A stretch of DNA of 25,545 bases. Origin: a virus. Location: the IMG/VR virus record IMGVR_UViG_3300021964_000465, positions 1 through 25,545 of that record; one strand, 5' to 3'. Every line of letters starts with the position of its first letter. The stretch's first letter is position 1. Positions 8,408 to 14,400 of this stretch are shown one piece after another. Under the pieces are notes generated by a model that was given only the letters and a program-made list of their open reading frames with translations, had not been told where the DNA came from and ran no database searches. The position numbers were made by a program, and so were the translations under genes.

Positions 8408-8609
8408 ATATCCGCCAGATACGCCAGCCATTATCTTGTCTGCGGCACATAGGTTTCAAGCCACGATATCGCATAGCGTGGCGGATACTGTCTTTTTCCT
8501 GTTCATCTTCTACAAATATTGAATCGCCAACTTTCATATTTTGCAAGATGCTTCGTTTGCCATAAATCGTAAATTTTGGCATCGGGATGTTTTTTTCAAT
8601 CTTTACCAT
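8397..8609 (-). CDS. Small conserved phage protein (DUF7303-like)
   Basis: This 70-residue protein is the last gene of the minus-strand operon. The opening MVKIEKNIPMPKFTIYGKRS and the MKVGDSIFVEDEQ segment match a small conserved phage family (as I recall it, DUF7303) whose carriers often sit in replication or recombination clusters. The C-terminal half (IRHAMRYRGLKPMCRRQDNGWRIWRI, given here in part) is basic and aromatic, suggesting nucleic-acid contact. Its start overlaps the preceding gene by 14 bases, and its stop lies inside the convergent hairpin. Function is unknown. Confidence 0.7.
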   Translation of the reverse strand: MVKIEKNIPMPKFTIYGKRSILQNMKVGDSIFVEDEQEKDSIRHAMRYRGLKPMCRRQDNGWRIWRISDD

Positions 8610-8766
8610 TTTTTAATTTCCAGCGTTGATGAAAGCACTTGTCGTGCAATAACTTTCCGCCGCCATCTACAACATAATCATAGCCGTTTAGGTCTAGTTT
8701 GTTTTCACACCATACACAATTCGCCCATCGCGGTAGGATCGCGGCTTTAATCTTTTTTTTCGGCAT
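8596..8766 (-). CDS. Small putative zinc-binding protein
   Basis: This 56-residue protein is encoded between two better-supported minus-strand genes. It starts MPKKKIKAAILPRWANCVWC, giving a CVWC pair at 17-20, and has an HDKCFHQRW segment at 41-49, so one CxxC and one HxxC(x)H set could bind a single zinc ion. It overlaps the upstream 55-residue gene by 20 bases and the downstream gene by 14, as in a tight operon. It may be a small DNA-binding or regulatory protein. No family is recognised with confidence. Confidence 0.55.
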   Translation of the reverse strand: MPKKKIKAAILPRWANCVWCENKLDLNGYDYVVDGGGKLLHDKCFHQRWKLKNGKD

Positions 8767-8914
8767 CTTCTAGCGACCTTAATAGATGCATAGCCAGTTC
8801 ATGCTTTTCTTGGCGGCTAAAATCCACTTGGATCAGCTTTTCCCCGATAGCGACAACTAAGCCATCGCTATCGAGTGTCAATGCTATTTCTTCAAAATCA
8901 GAATGGAATTTCAT
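8747..8914 (-). CDS. Small hypothetical protein in the recombination operon
   Basis: This protein has 55 residues from the second of two adjacent ATGs (56 from the first, at 8917). It is acidic at the start (MKFHSDFEEIALTLDSDG), has a beta-like LVVAIGEKLIQVDF stretch and ends with a helix (RQEKHELAMHLLRSLEDAEK). Its ATG lies inside the coding end of the 79-residue gene, so translation is probably coupled. I recognise no domain. Confidence 0.5.
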   Translation of the reverse strand: MKFHSDFEEIALTLDSDGLVVAIGEKLIQVDFSRQEKHELAMHLLRSLEDAEKKD

Positions 8915-9137
8915 CATTTAATTTATTTACTGCTGGTTGAACTGTTGGCTGTTCTTCTTTTGGCTGAACAGATACGCTAAAATAATCGCCAGTTTTAGGG
9001 CTATTAGCATTCCAGATTGAAAGCCAATAATCCTTACCATCGACATTTAGATTGCCGCGAAAATCTGGTTGCGTATCTTTTTCTTTGCGATTGTTAAGAA
9101 ACGCCGCCCCGCGATTCGTATTATCATACTGTGACAT
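8898..9137 (-). CDS. Small SSB-like protein with DEIPF acidic tip (candidate)
   Basis: This is a 79-residue protein. The body (MSQYDNTNRGAAFLNNRKEK, then DFRGNLNVDGKDYWLSIWNA and a YFSVSVQP strand) belongs to a small conserved phage family of beta-rich proteins. The protein ends NKLNDEIPF, very like the D-D-D-I-P-F tip with which bacterial and phage SSB proteins recruit partners; a Pro/Gln/Glu linker (KEEQPTVQPAVNK) precedes it, as in SSBs. It lies directly after the ERF annealing protein gene (14-base overlap), the classic setting for a single-strand binding protein. No canonical SSB is present in the window. An SSB role is inferred, not proven; at 79 residues it is short for an OB fold. Confidence 0.6.
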   Translation of the reverse strand: MSQYDNTNRGAAFLNNRKEKDTQPDFRGNLNVDGKDYWLSIWNANSPKTGDYFSVSVQPKEEQPTVQPAVNKLNDEIPF

Positions 9138-9747
9138 TAGTTAATCCTTTCACTTTTTCTTTTTTCATTTTAAATAATTCAATTTGGTCGTCGGTTGGTT
9201 TGATGTTTTTGCTAGAAAATAGCCGTTTATAAACATCGTTTATTTCAGATTCAGTAGCACACGCAATCAACGCATCCGCTAATGTTTTATCAGTTACTTT
9301 TAGTGCGGGTGATGAGGTAGGGAGGGCAACCCCACCACCCGCTTTTTGCCTATCGCCGCTTGAAGGAGAGACAGCGCGACCAGCAAAACTTGTTGCAGAA
9401 TTAGCATCGTCGTCATCAGCATTTAGCCCGAACATGGTCATTAAACTTGCGCGGCGCAGATAAGTGACGCACGACATGAATGCTTGCGGTGTGTCTTTTT
9501 CAGGCTTTATTATTATGCGACTAGCAAATGATTCACCGCTTTCTAAATGCATTACATCAGTCACTAGCGCGTCATTATCAAAATACTGGTCAAATGTTAA
9601 ACCGTATTCATGGACGCCAGCCAGCGCGCTTAAAACGTCGCCTAGCGTGGTATATTCTGATCTAAACATCGGATTGCGCCCCGACTTTCCAACTGATGCT
9701 TCTGCGCGGAATTTGGATAAAGACCGCATTAAATTCACATTTCCCAT
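9124..9747 (-). CDS. erf: ERF-family single-strand annealing protein
   Basis: I start at the ATG at 9747 (207 residues), because a longer start at 9789 would overlap the exonuclease gene by 55 bases instead of 13. The pattern fits ERF: NPMFRSEYTTLGDVLSAL (25-42), HEYGL(T)FDQ, VMHLESGES, then CVTYLRRASLMTMFGLNADDD (93-113). ERF proteins anneal complementary single strands during phage recombination and genome circularisation. The C-terminal region has a low-complexity linker and a small helical domain (VTDKTLADALIACATESEIN). It pairs with the upstream exonuclease. Confidence 0.88.
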   Translation of the reverse strand: MGNVNLMRSLSKFRAEASVGKSGRNPMFRSEYTTLGDVLSALAGVHEYGLTFDQYFDNDALVTDVMHLESGESFASRIIIKPEKDTPQAFMSCVTYLRRASLMTMFGLNADDDDANSATSFAGRAVSPSSGDRQKAGGGVALPTSSPALKVTDKTLADALIACATESEINDVYKRLFSSKNIKPTDDQIELFKMKKEKVKGLTNVTV

Positions 9748-10592
9748 AGTTTTTTTGCTTTCTTTAAATATTCTGGTTGTAGTTTCCATTGATAATTATG
9801 TTGCCAATCTGGATCGGTGATAGATGCTAGGAATTTAACATCGCCAGATAAACAGACTAGATTCTGGCGTAATAAGGCGCGCTGACGCGCTTCATCGAGA
9901 TAATGCATCATCGCGTCATGTTTCAATTCATCGCAGTTGAAAGGCGTATATAGAACCGCATCATCGGATGATATGTAGCAGATAGATGGCGTGGTTTTCA
10001 GCGCGTGATAATATATGCTGGTCTGGATTAAATGGGCATGGTCTGGCTTTTTAGGCAAGGTAGCTTTTGCCCATCCCTGTTCGCCCGATTTTAGCACTTT
10101 AGTTTTCCGCGACGCTTTTGTTTTCATTTCGCAGAACATCGTATCGGGGACAACTAAATCGACATAGCCAATTACATCTATATGAATATCGGGAATGCGC
10201 GTTGATATCTTTTCTTCTGGCAGACCGCCAATAAAACCAGCTTCTGCTAATATTTGGACGCCGTTGTTTATAGCGTTGGGCAAATCATCTTTATATTTTG
10301 CCAGCGTTACATCATCAGGTTCTGGCACGTTCTGGAAAGCCAGATTAATCTGTTGCTGTTTAATTTCGTCAGCTATATCTGCGCCATTAGATATTATGTT
10401 TTGGATTCCAGTATGGGTTGCAGTTCCAAAATGGGCGTTATAACCAACTAGCAGATCTTGGCGTTCTTCACTGCTTAATAAACCATACTTAAATAGCCAA
10501 CTGCTAACTGTAGATGTTAGTCTGCTAGGGCTAATATAGGGCTGATTAAATCGTTTCCAAGCCGCTTCTATTTGTTCTATTGATAATTCCAT
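9735..10592 (-). CDS. RecB-like PD-(D/E)XK exonuclease
   Basis: This 285-residue protein is first in the minus-strand operon. It has GTATHTGIQ with His60, Asp145 in VIGYVDLVVPD, Glu155-Met-Lys157 in FCEMKTKA, and a QTSIY (190-194) QxxxY motif: the layout of RecB/Cas4/lambda-exonuclease-like nucleases. It probably resects DNA ends to give single strands for the ERF protein. A ribosome-binding AAGG lies six bases before the ATG on the minus strand. The N-terminal ~50 residues (YISPSRLTSTVSSWLFKYGL) are the usual entry helices of the PDDEXK_1 group. Confidence 0.88.
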   Translation of the reverse strand: MELSIEQIEAAWKRFNQPYISPSRLTSTVSSWLFKYGLLSSEERQDLLVGYNAHFGTATHTGIQNIISNGADIADEIKQQQINLAFQNVPEPDDVTLAKYKDDLPNAINNGVQILAEAGFIGGLPEEKISTRIPDIHIDVIGYVDLVVPDTMFCEMKTKASRKTKVLKSGEQGWAKATLPKKPDHAHLIQTSIYYHALKTTPSICYISSDDAVLYTPFNCDELKHDAMMHYLDEARQRALLRQNLVCLSGDVKFLASITDPDWQHNYQWKLQPEYLKKAKKLWEM

Positions 10593-10664
10593 AAAAAACC
10601 TTACAATTAAACTATTTGACTTTTCAACAATTATTTATCATGTTTTTAAAAAAAAGGAGTGCAG
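10593..10664. promoter_or_regulatory. Divergent control region between recombination and replication genes
   Basis: This 72-base A/T-rich gap separates two divergent operons. On the plus strand a TTGACT (10616-10621) resembles a -35 box; a TATCAT at 10636 is only 14 bases on, so the -10 is uncertain. TTGA...TCAA arms (10616-10627) form a small inverted repeat that a repressor could use. On the minus strand, TTGTTGAAAA lies ~30 bases from the exonuclease start. An AAGGAG (10654-10659) serves the plus-strand gene. Promoters are expected here on layout; exact boxes are a guess. Confidence 0.5.
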
Positions 10665-10970
10665 ATGCCAAATCGTCAGAAAGAAAAAGGATCGCGTTTT
10701 GAGCGTGAACTTGTTGAAACAGCCAAAAAACATGGGCTAGAAAGCTATCGAGTTCCGTTGTCTGGGGCGGGTTCTATAAAGAACGATGTTCATATAAAGG
10801 TTGGGCGCACACTTTGGGAAATTGAAGCTAAGAAACGCGCTAATGGATTTAAATTCATTTATGACAATATTGAGGGCGCGGACATATTGGTGATAGGGGC
10901 GGATCGTAAAAAACCGCTTGCGGTTTTGGATTATGAAGATTTATGCGATTTGCTGGCTGGTAAGATATGA
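10665..10970 (+). CDS. Hjc-like Holliday junction resolvase / PD-(D/E)XK nuclease
   Basis: I start at ATG 10665 (101 residues), five bases after a strong AAGGAG; an upstream GTG is less likely. The pattern KGSRFERELVE (Glu13), GSIKNDVHI (Asp41) and WEIEAKK (Glu54-Ala-Lys56) is the E...D...ExK core of archaeal-type Hjc resolvases and related small nucleases. The length is right for a one-domain Hjc. In phages such proteins resolve branched replication or recombination intermediates before packaging. It is first in the rightward early operon. Specificity for four-way junctions cannot be read from sequence. Confidence 0.75.
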   Translation: MPNRQKEKGSRFERELVETAKKHGLESYRVPLSGAGSIKNDVHIKVGRTLWEIEAKKRANGFKFIYDNIEGADILVIGADRKKPLAVLDYEDLCDLLAGKI

Positions 10971-11479
10971 AGATCACATTAAGCTATTCTGAAATAATAA
11001 ACTGTTTAACTATGGTTGCACAAACGCAAGTTTTTGTTATGAAAGAAAACCTTAAACCTACTTATGGGCAAGAAAGTAATTTTTTTGATATGCTTAATAT
11101 TGCTAGTTTTGGTTTCATGGGCGAATTGGTTGTTGCAAAATTTTTTAATAAATACTGGTTTGGAAATGTCGGTATAATAGGCGGCGACGATGTTGATAAT
11201 CTTCAAGTCCGCACAATAATAAACAAAAAACATTCTTTAATATTGCATAAAGAAGATAAAGATGAATCGAAATTTATTCTGGTCAGCTTGCATAATTTCC
11301 CCGAAGCTGAATTAGTTGGATGGGATTTTGCGGGCAATTTGAAAATACCTGAAAACTGGCAAACTTGGACAGGCAGACCATGTTATTTTATCAAACAGGA
11401 TAGGCTAAGACCTATCAGGGAACTATTGGATGAACAAATTTATAATAAAATATACGAGCCAAGATGCGCCAATTCCTGA
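10967..11479 (+). CDS. Putative PD-(D/E)XK-type nuclease-like protein
   Basis: This 170-residue protein overlaps the Hjc-like gene by ATGA. Around residues 49-83 there is GFMGELVVAKFFN (Glu53), then DDVDNLQVRT (Asp77; Q80-V-R82), which looks like a diverged PD-(D/E)XK core with Q/R in place of E/K. Similar proteins occur in phage replication regions; the C-terminal half has EAELVGWDFAGN and TGRPCYFIKQDRLRP patterns. The gene is A/T-rich (one sampled 60-base line is about 32% GC) compared with the head genes. The nuclease call is tentative; it could be a non-catalytic relative. Its end overlaps the next gene by 50 bases. Confidence 0.5.
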   Translation: MKITLSYSEIINCLTMVAQTQVFVMKENLKPTYGQESNFFDMLNIASFGFMGELVVAKFFNKYWFGNVGIIGGDDVDNLQVRTIINKKHSLILHKEDKDESKFILVSLHNFPEAELVGWDFAGNLKIPENWQTWTGRPCYFIKQDRLRPIRELLDEQIYNKIYEPRCANS

Positions 11480-11816
11480 TGGATGGCAATATCATCATTT
11501 TTATGGGCATCACGGCGCGAATGGTTACGGAATGAGGGTGAAAGAAGTGAAGGACGAATTTTTAGAAGAAATTGCGGAAATTACAAAAGAGAGGGGACAG
11601 GATTATGACACGCCTATTAAAAATCATGAACGAATTGCGGCTGGCTGGTCGCAGATTCTTGGAAAAGAAATATCGCCAGATCAAGTGGTTTTATGCATGG
11701 TCTGGACTAAAATCGCCAGACTTATCGCAACGCCCGATCATCAGGACAGCATCAAAGACATCGCTGGCTATGCGTGGTGTCTCGACCAGATCCGAAAATC
11801 AATGCAAGATATGTAA
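11430..11816 (+). CDS. DUF6378-like phage protein
   Basis: This 128-residue protein has a helical C-terminal domain with the pattern EEIAEITKERGQDYDTP, NHERIAAGWSQILG, MVWTKIARLIATPDHQDS and DIAGYAWCLDQI. I recognise this as the DUF6378-type domain common in phage early regions, sometimes thought related to nucleotide or MazG-like all-alpha proteins; the biochemical role is unknown. An N-terminal ~40-residue extension (PIPDGWQYHHFYGHHGANGY) precedes it. The start overlaps the previous gene by 50 bases, which is long for this genome, so a later start is possible, but the extension looks ordered. Confidence 0.7.
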   Translation: MNKFIIKYTSQDAPIPDGWQYHHFYGHHGANGYGMRVKEVKDEFLEEIAEITKERGQDYDTPIKNHERIAAGWSQILGKEISPDQVVLCMVWTKIARLIATPDHQDSIKDIAGYAWCLDQIRKSMQDM

Positions 11817-11907
11817 TGGCAAAGGGTTTGTTTATGTTCAAAGCTACACTGGCGGCGAGGGTGATGTAATGCCAGAAGATTGCTGGATGTGTAACGATGA
11901 GCGTTAA
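11770..11907 (+). CDS. Small zinc-finger protein with DnaJ-like CxxCxGxG
   Basis: I choose ATG 11770 (45 residues), inside the end of the DUF6378-like gene, because any longer start would lie wholly within that gene. The protein contains CKICNGKGF, the CxxCxGxG motif of DnaJ zinc centres, and a second CWMC pair near the end, so four cysteines can hold one zinc. Such mini zinc proteins are common in phage early operons, with unknown roles. Its stop overlaps the replication gene by 11 bases. Confidence 0.6.
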   Translation: MRGVSTRSENQCKICNGKGFVYVQSYTGGEGDVMPEDCWMCNDER

Positions 11908-12574
11908 GAAAGTCGCGGCGGTCTTGTATGACCTTAAAATAAAGGACGCATCTGCAAAGCTGGTTCTATTGGTACTAGCCGACCATTATAACGAATCGAC
12001 AGGCGATTGCTTTCCCAGCCAGCAACGGATTATGGATGCGACCAGTTTAAGCCGCGCTACAGTCATTAGAAAGCTAAAATGGCTAGAAGAAGCTGGGCTG
12101 ATATCCCGCGTCAAACGCTACAATAATTCGGATATTTATAGTCTTGTGTTTGAAAAGTCGCAGATTGAGACGTCTCAAATTGAGACTTTTGGGGTATCAC
12201 AGTGCGACACTAACCAGAAAGAACCATTACCTATAAATAAGAAAAAAAAATATTTGGTTGAAGATTTACAGCTAGATGATGAATTAATCCAATATGCAAA
12301 AGAAAAAGGCGTTGACCCTTACAAGCTATTAGAGACGCTACAACTATGGTCGGAACAGAACGGCGGCAAACGCTATCACAATCTAAAAGCATTCTTTAAG
12401 AACTGCGTTAGAAAAGAAGCTGACAATCCCAGAAAGCTTCAAAGCAAAACTGATTCGCTGGTAGGTGGCGGCAAGAAGATGCTAACGATGGATGATTGGA
12501 ACGCCCTATCAGACACCATGCGCGATTATTACAGAAGAATGCGCCCCGACGTTATCAGAAAACTAGGTCTGTAA
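11897..12574 (+). CDS. Replication initiator with winged-helix domain (lambda O-like role)
   Basis: This is a 225-residue protein. The N-terminal ~90 residues form a helix-turn-helix of the HTH_36 type (LVLLVLADHYNESTGDCFPS, RIMDATSLSRATVIRKLKWL, EEAGLISRVKR), as in many phage replication initiators. A Ser/Glu/Thr-rich linker (KSQIETSQIETFGVSQCD) then leads to a helical C-terminal domain (ELIQYAKEKGVDPYKLLETL) with an AFFKNCVRKEAD motif. It is likely to bind the origin and recruit host or phage helicase. No helicase or polymerase gene is in the window, so host replication enzymes are presumably used. The linker-coding DNA carries repeats that may be the origin. Confidence 0.75.
   Translation: MSVKKVAAVLYDLKIKDASAKLVLLVLADHYNESTGDCFPSQQRIMDATSLSRATVIRKLKWLEEAGLISRVKRYNNSDIYSLVFEKSQIETSQIETFGVSQCDTNQKEPLPINKKKKYLVEDLQLDDELIQYAKEKGVDPYKLLETLQLWSEQNGGKRYHNLKAFFKNCVRKEADNPRKLQSKTDSLVGGGKKMLTMDDWNALSDTMRDYYRRMRPDVIRKLGL
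12162..12255. other. Candidate replication origin inside the initiator gene
   Basis: The DNA holds a 14-base perfect palindrome TTGAGACGTCTCAA (12165-12178) and, one base later, another TTGAGAC (12180-12186), giving three copies of a heptamer. AGTG/CACT arms follow at 12201-12211. About 45 bases after the heptamers comes a 24-base tract (12232-12255) with 23 A/T. Repeats plus an A/T tract inside the initiator gene is the lambda O layout. This may also be only a protein-level repeat (QIETSQIET). Confidence 0.45.
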
Positions 12575-12668
12575 AAAAAGTTTAAAAAAAGTTAAATTAG
12601 TTGTTGACCCTATTATTATTATGGTGGTAGGGTGGGGGTGTACTACATTTTATTTAGGAGAGACTAAA
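12575..12668 (+). promoter_or_regulatory. Intergenic A/T-rich region with possible promoter
   Basis: This 94-base gap starts with A-tracts (GTAAAAAAAGTTTAAAAAAA), then TTGTTGACC (12601-12609; TTGACC is -35-like) and TATTATTATTATGG. A G-rich stretch (GGTAGGGTGGGGGTG) follows. The spacing between the -35-like and any -10-like element is not standard. TAGGAGAG before the ATG at 12669 is a good ribosome-binding site. It is one of the few real gaps, so a promoter for the accessory genes is likely here. Confidence 0.35.
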
Positions 12669-12935
12669 ATGGAAAACATGATCGAAGCAATCGAAGAACC
12701 AATGGCTACTTTAGTTTATTTAACATCAGCTTTCGCAGTCGCGTCAGAATTTTATTATGCACAGTGCAATAAATCATCAAAAGAATATGACCACGAACTT
12801 GCAAGCCATTTTTTAAGGCAAGCACAAAATTATTCACAACGTGCAATCGCAATCTGCAAGGAAAATGGTTTAGACCCAGAAAAAATCTGTATGAATTGCA
12901 TCGAATTTCAACAGCAATACAAGAGGGCGGTATAA
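12669..12935 (+). CDS. Hypothetical helical protein
   Basis: I start at ATG 12669 (88 residues), preceded by TAGGAGAG; a longer start at 12621 lacks a ribosome-binding site. The protein is alpha-helical (MATLVYLTSAFAVASEFYYA; HELASHFLRQAQNYSQRAIA) with three cysteines, two of them in KICMNC near the end. There is no transmembrane segment of normal length. It is the first of a run of short accessory genes; its stop codon sits in the loop of a GC-rich hairpin. No family is recognised. Confidence 0.6.
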   Translation: MENMIEAIEEPMATLVYLTSAFAVASEFYYAQCNKSSKEYDHELASHFLRQAQNYSQRAIAICKENGLDPEKICMNCIEFQQQYKRAV

Positions 12936-12950
12936 GCCGCCCCAGAAGGG
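12925..12950 (+). promoter_or_regulatory. GC-rich hairpin over a stop codon, copy 1
   Basis: GGGCGG (12925-12930) pairs with CCGCCC (12937-12942); a T-G wobble closes a four-base ATAA loop. The stop codon TAA of the upstream gene (12933-12935) lies in the loop. There is no T tract. The downstream AGAAGGGAG serves as ribosome-binding site for the next gene. A near-identical arrangement recurs at 13210. Confidence 0.6.
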
Positions 12951-12958
12951 AGAGTGAA

Positions 12959-13219
12959 ATGACATTAGAAGATAAAATAACATGGCACCTTCACAACGAA
13001 TGGGTAGCTGGCAATGAAGCAAAGCGCAAGGCTGTTGGGGTGGCGCAGGGGTACATGGAAAACATCTGGCAGACAATTTCGGAAAACCTAGATGAGGGGT
13101 TCACAGTAGAAGGTCTTATAAAAGGAGGTCTTGTTTCATATGTCGATGGGTATGCTAATGATTTAGAATTAACAAATGCTTTAGAAGGCATCATTAAAGC
13201 GCATGAGGTGGCGGCGTAA
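12959..13219 (+). CDS. Hypothetical protein
   Basis: I start at ATG 12959 (86 residues), eight bases after the GGGAG that follows the first hairpin. The protein is mostly helical (TLEDKITWHLHNEWVAGNEA; VEGLIKGGLVSYVDGYANDL), with no metal or catalytic motif and no membrane span. It is flanked by two copies of the same GC-rich stop-codon hairpin, suggesting that it is a discrete cassette. Function is unknown. Confidence 0.6.
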   Translation: MTLEDKITWHLHNEWVAGNEAKRKAVGVAQGYMENIWQTISENLDEGFTVEGLIKGGLVSYVDGYANDLELTNALEGIIKAHEVAA

Positions 13220-13234
13220 GCCGCCCCGAAGGGA
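13210..13234 (+). promoter_or_regulatory. GC-rich hairpin over a stop codon, copy 2
   Basis: GGCGGC (13210-13215) pairs with GCCGCC (13220-13225) around GTAA, which is a GNRA-type tetraloop. The TAA stop (13217-13219) forms the last three loop bases. It is followed by CCGAAGGGAG, as at copy 1, then the next gene's ATG at 13244. The missing T tract argues against a normal terminator. Confidence 0.6.
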
Positions 13235-13243
13235 GATAATAAA

Positions 13244-13462
13244 ATGTATCAATATTATATCGAATTAGAAGCGTTTAACCCAAGGTTTTACAGCTATGAA
13301 ATCGAGGCATCAGATTACAAGCCAACAAAGGTTGCGCTTTATGTAAATGCAGAATCAAAGGCGCAAGTTATGGAAATGATGCCAAACACACGCATCACTT
13401 CAATTGGATTGGTTAAAGACCGAAATGGCAAACCAATTAAGAAAAAAAAGGGTGCGGCGTAA
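13244..13462 (+). CDS. Hypothetical small protein with basic tail
   Basis: This 72-residue protein follows hairpin copy 2 with a GGGAG ribosome-binding site. It has a beta-rich start (MYQYYIELEAFNPRFYSYEI) with many tyrosines, a KVALYVNAESKAQVMEMMPN segment and a lysine-rich end (GKPIKKKKG). The tail suggests nucleic-acid or acidic-surface contact, but this is weak. Its stop overlaps the ATG of the HNH-like gene (TAATG). Confidence 0.55.
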   Translation: MYQYYIELEAFNPRFYSYEIEASDYKPTKVALYVNAESKAQVMEMMPNTRITSIGLVKDRNGKPIKKKKGAA

Positions 13463-13821
13463 TGAACGAGGCATCACAAGAAAAGATGGATGCGGTGGAT
13501 TTATATCTAGCAGAATGCCGCCGCGTCAAAGCAGAAAAAAAGCAAGCCAGATGGCGTAGGGCTAATGCTAAAAAAAGGGATAGGGTTAAACGTCGCCAGC
13601 GGCATCTAACAAGCTACAAGCTGGCAAAAGGTTGCCAGAGATGCGGCTATAACCAGCATCCTAGCGCGTTATATTTTTATCACGTTAATGGAAAAAACAT
13701 GAAGATTGCCAAAGCTATCGAATACAGCTTGTCAACTTTATTTAAGGAATTGCGTAAGACAATGGTGACTTGCGCTAACTGCACTGCGATTATTACAGCG
13801 GGAAGGAAAAAAGATGTTTGA
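13462..13821 (+). CDS. HNH-like zinc protein, catalytic residues probably lost
   Basis: This is a 119-residue protein. A very basic N-terminal helix (RRVKAEKKQARWRRANAKKR) precedes a zinc domain: CQRC in YKLAKGCQRCGYNQHPSALY, then FYHVNG, and CANC near the end. Phage HNH nucleases of this group usually read LDFDH...CANCHR. Here FDH is FYH and CANCHR is CANCTA, so the last metal-binding His is missing. The cysteine pairs that hold structural zinc are kept. It may be a non-cutting DNA binder, or a decayed endonuclease. Its end overlaps the SleB-like gene by eight bases. Confidence 0.65.
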   Translation: MNEASQEKMDAVDLYLAECRRVKAEKKQARWRRANAKKRDRVKRRQRHLTSYKLAKGCQRCGYNQHPSALYFYHVNGKNMKIAKAIEYSLSTLFKELRKTMVTCANCTAIITAGRKKDV

Positions 13822-14236
13822 AGCGGCATTAGTTTGTTTGGCGATGAATATATATCACGAAGCCAAAAATCAGCCACAAGTAGGTCAAATCGCTGTTGCA
13901 CAAGTGGTTATGAATCGCGTTATGGATAGCCGATATCCTGATGATGTTTGTTCTGTTGTAACGCAAGGGCAGACTTATTCATGGAATCCTAGCCAGCCCA
14001 TTCGTCATAAATGCCAGTTTAGCTGGTATTGTGACGGAAAGTCAGACCAGCCTAAAGATGGCGAAGCATGGCAGAACGCTATGCTTTTAGCTGGCGGGGT
14101 ATTGCTAGGGCGCATAGATGATATGGTTCAAGGTTCGACCCATTATCATGCAACCTATGTTCAGCCCGACTGGGCGCAAAGTAAAACCTACGTCGTTAGG
14201 ATAGAAGATCACATTTTTTATAGGTGGGAAAAATAA
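13814..14236 (+). CDS. SleB-type cell wall hydrolase (second lysin)
   Basis: This 140-residue protein matches the SleB/CwlJ Hydrolase_2 fold: NIYHEAKNQPQVGQIAVAQV with Glu16 as likely catalytic acid, VVMNRVMDSRYPDDVCSVV, and the CQFSW motif at 68-72, then THYHA. This family cleaves glycan strands (lytic transglycosylase type) in peptidoglycan. It differs from the M15 peptidase upstream, so the phage has two wall-cutting enzymes. A hydrophobic N-terminus (MFEAALVCLAMNIYHEA) is part of the fold and not a clear signal peptide. It ends in TAATG with the next gene. Confidence 0.85.
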   Translation: MFEAALVCLAMNIYHEAKNQPQVGQIAVAQVVMNRVMDSRYPDDVCSVVTQGQTYSWNPSQPIRHKCQFSWYCDGKSDQPKDGEAWQNAMLLAGGVLLGRIDDMVQGSTHYHATYVQPDWAQSKTYVVRIEDHIFYRWEK

Positions 14237-14400
14237 TGAAAGTCACAGAAATGTCCGTTGAGCAGTTTAAAGCAGAATTGCAAGAAATCAAAAGGCGTTC
14301 TTTACAAATTGAAAAACAAGATTGGTCAGGTAATAGAACTAAATCAACAAAATATGTGGGAAAGCAAAAGCCACTTAAAACGCATTGGAAAATGATATGA
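14236..14400 (+). CDS. Small basic hypothetical protein
   Basis: This 54-residue protein is encoded on the ATG of a TAATG overlap with the SleB-like gene; it ends ATATGA, overlapping the next start. It opens MKVTEMSVEQFKAELQEIKR, a helix, and then is basic and polar (NRTKSTKYVGKQKPLKTHWK). There is no membrane span or metal motif. The tight overlaps on both sides support translation. Function is unknown. Confidence 0.5.
   Translation: MKVTEMSVEQFKAELQEIKRRSLQIEKQDWSGNRTKSTKYVGKQKPLKTHWKMI

Noticed and set aside
11572-11769. A longer start for the CxxCxGxG protein
   Set aside because: It would lie wholly inside the DUF6378-like gene in another frame, and its N-terminal part looks like a shadow (Arg/Leu-rich), so the ATG at 11770 was chosen.
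14131-14145. GGTTCGACCC, resembling a tRNA T-arm
   Set aside because: It lies inside the SleB-like gene and there is no acceptor stem or anticodon arm around it.
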